Below are positions 51,801-58,071 of a stretch of 64,000 bases of DNA, piece after piece. The DNA is from an uncultured Eubacteriales bacterium (GTDB lineage Bacteria > Bacillota > Clostridia > Monoglobales > Monoglobaceae). Where the stretch lies: positions 1-64,000 of the forward strand of contig CATWQA010000004.1 in NCBI GenBank assembly GCA_958352815.1, written 5' to 3'. The notes under the pieces were generated by a model, which was not told the origin of the DNA, did no database searches, and worked only from the letters and a program-made list of their open reading frames with translations. Made by a program: the position numbers and the translations under genes. Within the stretch, counting starts at the first letter, position 1. Each line of letters starts with the position of its first letter.

Positions 51801-52721
51801 ATCCCCGCAGGTCAGACCTCTCAGGCGTATACCGCTGAATATATTCCCGTGGGAACCTATACGGCGGTGGCTTCAACCCTGAACGCAAGCTATAACATCG
51901 AGAGCCCCACTGCAGAAATATCAGGCGCAAAGGGCGACGCAAAGACCTTCGATGTCAGCGTTAAAAAGATGCGGAGCATAGTGGTGGAAAGCCCCGACTT
52001 TGACGGAGCGGGCTACACCCCCTCAATCACATCTGCATCAGGCTTCTCGGCAGAAGTTTATACAGCAACAGGCAGCGAGACCGCAAACCTGGGCGCAGGC
52101 AATAAGGTCTACAAGCTGACAAAGGCTGAGGGCTCAAAGGTTGCGGCAAAGACAGGCGTAAGCTTTAACTTAAAGTCAATGATGCCGAGCGGCACAAGCC
52201 TTGCCAATACAAAGACAATACGCATGAGCTTTGACTTCCTTATGGAGTCAACGGACCTCTATCCTTCGGAGTATTCATACTTTGATTTGGCAACAAGCAC
52301 CTCAAACGCAGGCAAGAACGATAAGGATATGACCAGATTTGTTCGCTGGGGAGTTCATCAGGGCTGGGGACAGTTTAATATGTTCACCGCTGCCAATAAC
52401 AGAGTAAACGGTGACAAGACCCAGTTCGATAAGAACAACAACATGGCAAACCGCTGGTACAGAATTGTGGCGGATATAGATTTGGAGACAAACACCATAA
52501 CCTCAACCCTGTATGACAGGGATAAGGATATGGAAATCCTCAACGGCAAGCCCTTTACCATAGCGGCTCCCGATGATGAGGGAAGCAACCCCAACTATCC
52601 CACGAATATAGACCTGAATAATTTGTACTTCAATATCTATATGGATAAGAATGCAAATACCACCAACAAGATGGAATATTATATTGATAATATCACCCTT
52701 GAGTATCAGGACTATGAATAA
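45834..52721 (+). CDS. Giant secreted GH95-CE8 fusion (fucosidase/galactosidase plus pectin methylesterase)
   Basis: A 2295-residue exported protein. After a signal peptide (1-25) comes a full GH95 hydrolase (about 95-1045; GYPVGNGRMASMVAGG, NINTEMNYW near 577, HHNYDLWRG near 636, HRHMSHLWELFPG), a family that removes alpha-1,2-linked L-fucose or alpha-L-galactose. Next come a beta-sandwich (about 1045-1140), a Pro/Thr linker (1146-1172), an unrecognised domain (1173-1336), a second sandwich like the first (1344-1436; compare IERAEYVDGALYVQVKYSG and INSAYFDNDGKLNVDYTYTG), another linker, and a CE8 pectin methylesterase (1467-1855). The CE8 triad is Asp1677 (QDT), Asp1698 (TDYICG) and Arg1758 (LGRPW). 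Ig-like domains and a C-terminal lectin-like domain (about 2045-2295) end it. No SLH domain or wall anchor. AAGGAGG precedes the ATG. Confidence 0.9.
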   Translation: MLKRIGSLVLSAVMLATGFTGVYAAAPEQEEDGVSIAAFKGFDPETTLWTDNHIENVLKEGGIYETMKDVDPNASKDDNTTKIQKPYEKSGVNFTGWGYSEYIWTNGYPVGNGRMASMVAGGIDNEVIQINEDTCWDGGPYGTLVDEEGNTLTTVEQTRDAGKIFGTNMTSGSVKDNWKFYRGANEDGTPAEIGSADAIVGDEEFRTNFPAFKNKSISYQALNINNAKSTSAVQDRWNLHGMVETQFLGNPTGQRAYKSFVELYLDFGHKHDYATNYTKSLDMTTGIVTVDYDYMDMNDKTKKHFTRETFASYPDQAVVTHVTSDSPLDFTAELHTYHNQDGYYKFEKVSDKQVKVTASVYNGNKNNNIGRINAIRFEADMLLDGDGTFSVSEDNTTVSVQGGYEATIYVVGATNYVDYKTLDNSKPAADCAKYIANIQSKTYETILMRHIEDFTEQFRSSSLTLENINGVDNYDVPTEKRVRKDVKGKSGYTVGSGANLSNANSAGVKTTYQDGDNQLATLEFNYGKYMMISGARDERTADECLEGDIEIPMSQPLNLTGKWNAAMSAGWNGKYTININTEMNYWAAQPLNIGDSEKTLIDTFADLAASGSITADYQYAIGDSSTYQPGDPWVMHHNYDLWRGTQPIDNATAGLWPTGGAWLLDHAWQYYKFNLDEEYLAEIYPYMVGAAKFFTEFLVVDPKTGYLITAASCSPEQGGVQPGPAMDTQIIRNLYDMVQQASEILGKTEENADLLAKIAEQMPSTYLADEKGKVAPNLIDSSGYIKEWVRGDVSFDFSEKSDGSGKYKIENIFNPSEKTDSISEHEASNTSGHRHMSHLWELFPGTHLSAYSEDANEQKIYKAFTDTLTKTKRLDADGKGWSLAWRMNLLARALDGDNASKKLEQLFVCRTAPNLLDEHPDFQIDGNYGATSGITEMLLQSHDGNINILPALPSKWKAGQFNDFRARGDVGVSAKWSNGKLEKAELKPENSGDINLIVSDIAKAKITDSKGNAVTATLNSAGTILTFSAVGGETYTVAYGTVADEDEFEIERAEYVDGALYVQVKYSGMESNPSAALKAEIMNESGAVSETKTYPVAASTVVRTDIAAPAGGSVKLTIVSTETGEALSGSVTAPYAAEGAATMKPDPTAQPTIDPDATPTPSPSPSPTPVPLPDYWNCSSADASKKAGDAVMKNMTLMFDVTASGSAKVTIDGKSFTNYISHKTDNGSWSNGVGSGAAFKYVADRYGKLTVYVCDLGGATYEGDQIIKEGKELCITKEGVSNHKQNVPGESAYYRNNANGSIDTSISLDVAPGETYYAYVAGSKGRFVGAAFEASADQPTATPSSDYDYQINSAYFDNDGKLNVDYTYTGAEAEPKAVLIAAAYDAEEALVSSQTYDISGTDKAVLDGFAKPEDGNTVVYIWDSMSSMQPLSAKTAVSDQAPAEPTPTSTAAPTQTPVPTAPADSGVYIGDTKYATVMEAVNAAAAINPSSEENRVYIDVMPGTYREQVVVKTPYVTIRKMPGTEGEAKLTWYYGLGSLYDSCNSSGYYDPSVIGDGEAYGPKDWGPALKVDKSATAFTAENLKIENSYNAYYTQEELTDIMGVDPDTNNSNFHRLDWIKEQIAAGKSDSEINTYLQSRQDITYMGVKASPRERCAALHCSADKAQFIGCEIMSTQDTIGINTGRMYFKDCKLGGTTDYICGSATAVFDSCELFVNAGGGGDSATITAPSNPAESDGYLFYNCHVTGTSLAQAGNLGRPWSGVNAGASYINTKIDYLSGSTSSLLISNKGWTDMGGVKPEEARFREYGSVKADGSAVDTSGRPKGTLLDQWTMLRYNPLVFTQGTDGWDPAGLTSVYEGVNSVINATNIDTSDGTVNEISLPQAPSGYEFKWESDSEFATVNGDKLTLIRPAYGESPIKASVKLYVRQNDNAEIGGEKSIVFEIQPTQDTENVFTVNGTVTLSSASDEAQTVKVEFKKGEAVIKTVNVEIPAGQTSQAYTAEYIPVGTYTAVASTLNASYNIESPTAEISGAKGDAKTFDVSVKKMRSIVVESPDFDGAGYTPSITSASGFSAEVYTATGSETANLGAGNKVYKLTKAEGSKVAAKTGVSFNLKSMMPSGTSLANTKTIRMSFDFLMESTDLYPSEYSYFDLATSTSNAGKNDKDMTRFVRWGVHQGWGQFNMFTAANNRVNGDKTQFDKNNNMANRWYRIVADIDLETNTITSTLYDRDKDMEILNGKPFTIAAPDDEGSNPNYPTNIDLNNLYFNIYMDKNANTTNKMEYYIDNITLEYQDYE

Positions 52722-52759
52722 ATTTTAAATCTAAAATTTATAGATTTCTTCCCAAAACG

Positions 52760-52785
52760 AAAAGACGGGTAACCCCCGTCTTTTT
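52760..52785 (+). terminator. Terminator of the GH95-CE8 gene
   Basis: AAAAGACGGG pairs with CCCGTCTTTT, followed by T. Confidence 0.8.
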
Positions 52786-52805
52786 GTGTCTTTCTAAGTT
52801 TAACA

Positions 52806-53161
52806 TGAATAATATAAATGCCCAAAAAGAGTTTATGCTTGCAGAAATCCCGTCGGACGCAGATAATGTATGCATAAAAGGAGTTAATGTTGACGAAAAC
52901 TCAATTAATGATGACAGTAATCCCCAAAGTAAAGTAAAGGAAAGTAAAGTAAATAAAAGTAAAGAAAATGAAAATACAGTAAATGAAAATACAGTAAATG
53001 AAAATAAAGAAAATAATATTAAAATAAATAATAATAGAGAAGAAGAGATTAAAGAAAATAATATTACAGAAGATAAAAGTATAGAAAAGAATGGTACCCC
53101 TATAAGTACCAATGAGGGTACTTATAAGGATACCTATCCTAAACCTCAATCAGAAAAATAA
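52806..53161 (+). pseudogene. Low-complexity fragment, possibly from a phage or plasmid replication protein
   Basis: An open frame of about 118 codons whose middle is built from Lys/Asn/Glu/Ser/Val repeats (SKVKESKVNKSKENENTVNE) and whose DNA has a 15-base direct repeat near 52975-53003. Such stretches are typical of the linker in DnaD-domain replication proteins of phages and plasmids. No start signal or folded domain is visible, and it begins right after a terminator. Probably a relic; I cannot assign it with certainty. Confidence 0.3.
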
Positions 53162-53800
53162 AAAGTAATAATTCTTTATCAAAGCAGACGAACTCAGATA
53201 TATGCAGCCATATAATTTGTAGGGGGCGGATTCCTATACGCCCCGCCAAGTACCCAACGGGTTTAACCATGTAACCGGAATAGTCATTCAATAAGCAAAT
53301 CAAATATTCGTAGGGCGCCATTTATTGCGCCCGTCGTATAAAGTGACGGTCAACGCTGTATTGTACGGATTTCGGACTTATTTAAATTATAATCCCTGTT
53401 AATTTATATACTCACATTGGTGTGTCTGTCGCCCGCCCTGTTGCGCTCTGTCAGCAACAACTTAGGTCTATTATTGACATTGCATACTTTGTGCAAACTG
53501 AAATAATATGAGCCGTCCCACTTCAAAGAAGTGGGGTCACAGCCGCCCTCCTCCCCAAACGCACAGTGCGGGCTATTAATTGCAAAGTCTTTTGAAAAGA
53601 TAATAAAAAATTCCAATAAGCTTACTGTTTTTTTGCAGGGGTCTTAGGGGATAACGTCCCCTAACTCGTTTCTCCCGGAGGGAGAACGATCTGCGCTCGG
53701 GGCGGAGGCGGCGAGCGCAACTGGGTGGGCGAATGGTTTCAAAGGCAAAGCCTTTATCAAAATTATAAGATCACATTTTATCAAATCATTTCGGCAAATT
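53162..53800. repeat. Repeat-module cluster before leuB
   Basis: Module E twice (about 53218-53247 and 53309-53337), module B (53405-53560) with hairpin CCCACTT-CAAAG-AAGTGGG at 53517-53535, module F (53634-53712; 78 of 79 bases identical to 41864-41942), and a right end of module A (about 53735-53763). No credible gene. Confidence 0.6.
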
Positions 53801-53801
53801 T

Positions 53802-53826
53802 AAAAGCCGGCGGGGTGCCGGCTTTT
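53802..53826 (-). terminator. Terminator of leuCDB
   Basis: AAAAGCCGGC (53802-53811) pairs with GCCGGCTTTT (53817-53826); read on the minus strand it ends in TTTT. Confidence 0.8.
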
Positions 53827-53839
53827 GATATTTATGAGA

Positions 53840-54919
53840 TTAACCGATATATTCCGTAATCTTATCGCCCATTTCCTTTGTGCCAAGGAGCTTTCCGCCC
53901 TCGTCCATTATATCGGCGGTTCTGTAGCCCTCATTCAGAACTCTCGTAACAGCGTCCTCAATCACCTTTGCCTCGGTCAGAAGTCCGAAGCTGTCACGGA
54001 GCATCATCGCAACGGACAGGATTGTGGCGATGGGATTTGCCTTGTTCTGCCCTGCAATGTCGGGTGCGCTGCCGTGGATAGGCTCATACATTCCAAGAGA
54101 GCTGTCGCCCAGAGAGGAGGAGGGGAGCATTCCGATAGAGCCTGTTGTCATGCTTGCCTCATCGGACAAAATGTCGCCGAACATGTTCTCGGTTACTATA
54201 ACGTCAAACTGGGCAGGGTTTCTCACAAGCTGCATTGCGCAGTTGTCAACCAGCATGTCCGAATATTCCACCTCGGGATATTCCTCTGCCAGCTTATGCA
54301 TTGTCTCTCTCCACAGACGGGAGGTTTCGATAACGTTTGCCTTGTCAACGCTGGTTACCTTTTTCCTGTCCCGCTTCATGGCAAGCTCAAAGGCAACGCG
54401 GCCTATTCTCTCAATTTCCTTTTCGGAATACTTTAGCTCGTCATAGGCTTCCTCGCCGTTGTCGCCGCCGCTTCTCCTGCCTCTGTCGCCGAAGTACAGG
54501 CCGCCTGTAAGCTCGCGGACGATTACCAGGTCAAGACCGTCCTTTGAGATCTCGGGCTTTAGGGGGCATGCGTCCGCCAGAGCGTCATGGAGCTTTGCGG
54601 GTCTGATATTGGCAAACAGACCAAGCTCGGATCTGAGACCCAGAAGAGCCTTTTCCGGTCTCAGGTGACCGGGAAGAGTGTCCCACTTGGGGCCGCCTAC
54701 TGCGCCCAGCAAAACCGAGTCGGACGCCTTTGCTATCTTAACAGACTCCTCCGGCAGGGGAACGCCTGTCTCGTCAATGGCGCAGCCGCCTGCGAGAATG
54801 TCTGTATACTCAAAGGTGTGCCCATACTTCTCGCCGATTTTATCCAAAACCTTTTCCGCTTCCGTAACAATTTCGGGGCCTATTCCGTCGCCCTTTACCA
54901 CTGCTAATTTAATATCCAT
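53840..54919 (-). CDS. leuB: 3-isopropylmalate dehydrogenase
   Basis: A 359-residue NAD-dependent decarboxylating dehydrogenase of leucine synthesis; it also acts on beta-methylmalate in the citramalate route. VVKGDGIGPEI, LGLRSELGLFANIRP, VTENMFGDILSDEAS and GSAPDIAGQNKANP are family signatures. Follows leuD by 16 bases. Length is normal. Confidence 0.97.
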   Translation of the reverse strand: MDIKLAVVKGDGIGPEIVTEAEKVLDKIGEKYGHTFEYTDILAGGCAIDETGVPLPEESVKIAKASDSVLLGAVGGPKWDTLPGHLRPEKALLGLRSELGLFANIRPAKLHDALADACPLKPEISKDGLDLVIVRELTGGLYFGDRGRRSGGDNGEEAYDELKYSEKEIERIGRVAFELAMKRDRKKVTSVDKANVIETSRLWRETMHKLAEEYPEVEYSDMLVDNCAMQLVRNPAQFDVIVTENMFGDILSDEASMTTGSIGMLPSSSLGDSSLGMYEPIHGSAPDIAGQNKANPIATILSVAMMLRDSFGLLTEAKVIEDAVTRVLNEGYRTADIMDEGGKLLGTKEMGDKITEYIG

Positions 54920-54935
54920 CTTTATCCTCCGTATT

Positions 54936-55415
54936 TTACTTTAATGAGTTGAGCAAGCCGTTTTTGTTGATAATTTCCTTTATAAACTCGGGGAACGGCT
55001 CCGCCTTAAATTCCTTGCCTGTGGTTATATCCTTGATGATACCCGTGTCAAAATCAACCTCAACCTCATCGCCTGCGTTAATATTTTCCGCCGCCTCTCT
55101 GCACTCCATAATGGGCAGACCGATATTTATGGCGTTGCGGTAGAAAATCCTGGCGAAGGTTGCGGCAATAACGCAGCCGATACCCGAAGCCTTAATGGCA
55201 ATCGGGGCGTGCTCACGGGAGGAGCCGCAGCCAAAGTTGTTGTGGGCAACCATAATATCACCCTGTTTAACATTATTAACAAAATCGGCGTCAATATCCT
55301 CCATGCAGTGAGCAGCAAGCTCCTTCGGGTCGGAGGAGTTCAGATACCTTGCCGGAATAATTACGTCTGTATCAACATTGTCCAAATACTTATGGACAGT
55401 TCCCATTGCTTTCAT
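54936..55415 (-). CDS. leuD: 3-isopropylmalate dehydratase small subunit
   Basis: A 159-residue subunit that forms the swivelling domain of isopropylmalate isomerase with LeuC. NVDTDVIIPARYL and NNFGCGSSREHAPIA are typical of the aconitase small-subunit family. It lies 92 bases after leuC, a gap that holds no gene. The short (about 160-residue) form is the one common in Clostridia and archaea. Confidence 0.96.
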   Translation of the reverse strand: MKAMGTVHKYLDNVDTDVIIPARYLNSSDPKELAAHCMEDIDADFVNNVKQGDIMVAHNNFGCGSSREHAPIAIKASGIGCVIAATFARIFYRNAINIGLPIMECREAAENINAGDEVEVDFDTGIIKDITTGKEFKAEPFPEFIKEIINKNGLLNSLK

Positions 55416-55507
55416 AGTTGTTTCATTGCCTTTCTGCCCACATACTGATTAAACCCTGCGCATTCTTACCGTGGGCGGATAAGGCGCGGTGTGACGGTGT
55501 TTCATGC

Positions 55508-56767
55508 TTAAATATCATCTGGGCCGCAGATATATCCCTTAATAGCGGAAGCCGCCGCAACAACAGGGCTTGCCAGATATACCTCGGACTTGGGGTGACC
55601 CATACGGCCGACGAAGTTTCTGTTGGAGGTTGAGATTGCTCTCTCGCCCTCTGCCAGAATACCCATGTGTCCGCCAAGGCAGGGGCCGCAGGTAGGCGTT
55701 GAAATAATGCAGCCTGCGTCCATAAATATGTCAAACAGACCCTCCTTCATTGCCTGACGGTAAATCGTCTGGGTTGCGGGGATAATTATGGCTCTCATGT
55801 TCTTTGCCACATGCTTGCCCTTGAATACCTGAGCCGCCTTCTGCAGATCCTCAAGTCTGCCGTTTGTGCAGGAACCGATTACGCACTGGTCCAGCTTAAC
55901 CTCTCCCACCTCGTCAATAGTCTTGGTGTTCTCGGGCAGGTGGGGGAACGCAACCGTGGGCTTGAGGGCTGACAGGTCAATATCGTACACCTGCTCATAC
56001 TCCGCGTCATCGTCGGCGGTGTATACTGTATATTCACGGTCAACTCTCTCGTCAAGATAAGCCTTTGTGATTTCGTCAACCTCAAAAATGCCGTTCTTTC
56101 CTCCTGCCTCAATTGCCATGTTCGCCATGGTGAGACGGTCGTCAATAGAAAGGTATTTAAGGCCGTCGCCTGTGAACTCCATAGACTTGTAGAGGGCTCC
56201 GTCAACGCCTATCATACCGATTATGTGCAATATAACATCCTTACCTGAAATCCACTTCGCGGGCTTTCCCGTCAGGTTAAACTTAAGAGCGGAGGGAACC
56301 TTAAACCATGCCTCGCCCGTTGCCATTCCCGCAGCCATATCGGTGGAGCCTACGCCTGTTGAAAAAGCGCCGACCGCACCGTATGTACAGGTGTGAGAGT
56401 CCGCACCTATAATAACCTCTCCGGGAGCAACCAAGCCCTTTTCGGGGAGCAGAGCGTGCTCAACGCCCATCTCGCCTACGTCATAGAAATTGGTAACGTC
56501 CTTTTCACCTGCAAATTCACGGCACATCTTACAGTGCTCTGCGGACTTAATGTCCTTGTTGGGAGTGAAGTGGTCAAGGACAATAGATACCTTATCCTTA
56601 TCAAAAACCTTGTCAAAGCCTGCCGCCTTAAACTCCTTAATGGCAACAGGAGTGGTAACATCATTTCCCAAAACCATATCCAGCTTCGCGCGGATTAACT
56701 GACCGGGCTTAACACTGTCCAATCCTGCGTGAGCTGCCAATATTTTTTGAGTCATTGTCATACCCAT
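55508..56767 (-). CDS. leuC: 3-isopropylmalate dehydratase large subunit
   Basis: A 419-residue aconitase-family subunit carrying the 4Fe-4S cluster. The cluster Cys residues are in GSCTNG and PTCGPC. VLDHFTPNKDI and ADSHTCTYGAVGAFSTGVGS are typical. AAAGGA precedes the ATG. First gene of leuCDB, divergent from a LysR regulator. Confidence 0.97.
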   Translation of the reverse strand: MGMTMTQKILAAHAGLDSVKPGQLIRAKLDMVLGNDVTTPVAIKEFKAAGFDKVFDKDKVSIVLDHFTPNKDIKSAEHCKMCREFAGEKDVTNFYDVGEMGVEHALLPEKGLVAPGEVIIGADSHTCTYGAVGAFSTGVGSTDMAAGMATGEAWFKVPSALKFNLTGKPAKWISGKDVILHIIGMIGVDGALYKSMEFTGDGLKYLSIDDRLTMANMAIEAGGKNGIFEVDEITKAYLDERVDREYTVYTADDDAEYEQVYDIDLSALKPTVAFPHLPENTKTIDEVGEVKLDQCVIGSCTNGRLEDLQKAAQVFKGKHVAKNMRAIIIPATQTIYRQAMKEGLFDIFMDAGCIISTPTCGPCLGGHMGILAEGERAISTSNRNFVGRMGHPKSEVYLASPVVAAASAIKGYICGPDDI

Positions 56768-56809
56768 GTTTTTCAGTCCTTTCTTGTTTTAAATATCTCT
56801 TTAACTTAC

Positions 56810-56838
56810 ATTATACTATTTCTTTACCCGTTTGTAAA
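56810..56838 (-). promoter_or_regulatory. Sigma-A promoter of leuCDB
   Basis: Minus strand: TTTACA (56838-56833), 17 bases, TATAAT (56815-56810). The leader is only about 35 bases, so there is no room for a T-box or attenuator. Confidence 0.7.
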
Positions 56839-56858
56839 GAATTTTAATTAACTTACAG

Positions 56859-56887
56859 TTGAATTATATCATATGATGTGTTATAAT
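56859..56887 (+). promoter_or_regulatory. Sigma-A promoter of the LysR gene
   Basis: TTGAAT (56859-56864), 17 bases, TATAAT (56882-56887), divergent from the leuC promoter with about 20 bases between the -35 boxes. The palindrome ATCATATGAT (56868-56877) lies between its own -35 and -10; an imperfect palindrome around ATGCAT (about 56902-56921) follows. Confidence 0.65.
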
Positions 56888-56939
56888 ACAAATATATATA
56901 ATTTATAATATGCATAAAATTTAGTTATAGGTGAAGAAT

Positions 56940-57806
56940 ATGGTTAATATAGGGAACTTAAACCGTTATGAGGTTTTTATTTGCGCAGCGGAGTGCGGCA
57001 GTATTTCAGGGGCGGCGGAGAAGCTGTTTATATCCCAGCCTGCCGTCAGCTCCTGCATAAAAAAGCTGGAGGAGAGCCTGGGGTGCAGCCTGTTTATCAG
57101 AAAGTCCAAGGGGGTCGAGCTTACAGAGAGCGGACGCTTGCTCTACGAGGGAGCCCACATTGCCCTTGCCTCTCTCTATGAGACCGAGAACAACCTAAGG
57201 CATCACATGGAGCGAAGCCGAATAAGAATAGCTGCCAGTAACGTGCTGTGCAAGTACATGCTTATGGGGTACTTAAAGAGGTTTACGGAAAATAATCCCG
57301 ACACGGACGTTTCTATAATATGCACCTCCTCAGCCCAGGCGGAAAAGCTCCTTGCCGAGTGTAAAATTGACGTTGCACTTATGGCAAAGCCTGAGGAGCA
57401 CGCATTTGAGTATTATCCCATAGGGAAGATTGAGGATATTTTTGTGTGCACTCCCTCATATTTGGAGAAGCTGGGAGGCGGAAATATTTTTGAAAGGGGC
57501 AACATAATGCTCCTTAACAAGGAGAACGTTTCCAGAATGCACGTTGACGGCTATTTTGCCGATACCGGCATAGTTCCCCGCCATGTGTTGGAGGTAAACG
57601 AAATGGATTTGCTCATTGAGTTTGCAAAAATAGGTATAGGGGTGTCCTGCGTGGTGAAGCAGTTTGTGGAAAAGGAGCTGCGGAGCGGGGAGCTGGTCGA
57701 GGTTGAACTGAGCGTCCCTGTTCCCCCCAGGGAAGCGGGCTTTTTGTATAATAAGAATATTATGCCGGTGAATGAAAATGTACTGAAGCTGATTTCAAGG
57801 CTGTAA
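56940..57806 (+). CDS. LysR family transcriptional regulator divergent from leuCDB
   Basis: A 288-residue regulator. The N-terminal winged helix (CGSISGAAEKLFISQPAVSS, then CIKKLEESLGCSLFIR) binds DNA; the rest is the periplasmic-binding-like effector domain (about 90-288). Its position, divergent from leuCDB with overlapping promoters, points to control of that operon, perhaps by a pathway intermediate such as isopropylmalate or citramalate (inferred). ATG 56940 follows AGGTGA; a GTG three codons earlier overlaps it. Confidence 0.88.
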   Translation: MVNIGNLNRYEVFICAAECGSISGAAEKLFISQPAVSSCIKKLEESLGCSLFIRKSKGVELTESGRLLYEGAHIALASLYETENNLRHHMERSRIRIAASNVLCKYMLMGYLKRFTENNPDTDVSIICTSSAQAEKLLAECKIDVALMAKPEEHAFEYYPIGKIEDIFVCTPSYLEKLGGGNIFERGNIMLLNKENVSRMHVDGYFADTGIVPRHVLEVNEMDLLIEFAKIGIGVSCVVKQFVEKELRSGELVEVELSVPVPPREAGFLYNKNIMPVNENVLKLISRL

Positions 57807-57828
57807 AATTGTTTTACAACCTCGGAAC

Positions 57829-57921
57829 TTTTGATAAAGGCTTTGCCTTTGAAACCATTGCCGAGCCCATATTCCGCCATACCAAGCCGCGGCGGCAATG
57901 TTGTCAAAGCCTTTATCAAAA
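57829..57921. repeat. Module A palindromic repeat, copy 4 (reversed)
   Basis: 93 bases, almost identical to 34483-34575, between convergent lysR and cimA. Confidence 0.75.
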
Positions 57922-57961
57922 TATTGCCACTGGGACGGGCAGGTTTTATAAAAAGCCCCTC

Positions 57962-58046
57962 ATGGGGTTTGGGGCGGAGCCCCAATCGGTTTCCCCGAAG
58001 GGGAAAACCGACCCCGCCCGGGTCTGGCGGGCGGAACCGGGCTAGG
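57962..58046. repeat. Module C repeat
   Basis: Same order of parts as at 34603-34690: GGGGTTTGGGGCGGAGCCCC, a CCCCGAAGGGG hairpin, then CCCGGGTCTGGCGGGCGGAA. Confidence 0.6.
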
Positions 58047-58071
58047 CTTTGGTTTTAAAGGCGAAGCCTTT

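Noticed and set aside
45840..52700. Many long open frames on the opposite strand and in other frames of the giant gene and the leu/ilv genes
   Set aside because: They follow the codon pattern of the real genes and have no ribosome sites or recognisable domains.
52960..53010. A CRISPR-like direct repeat
   Set aside because: Only two short tandem copies inside a low-complexity frame; no spacers or cas genes.
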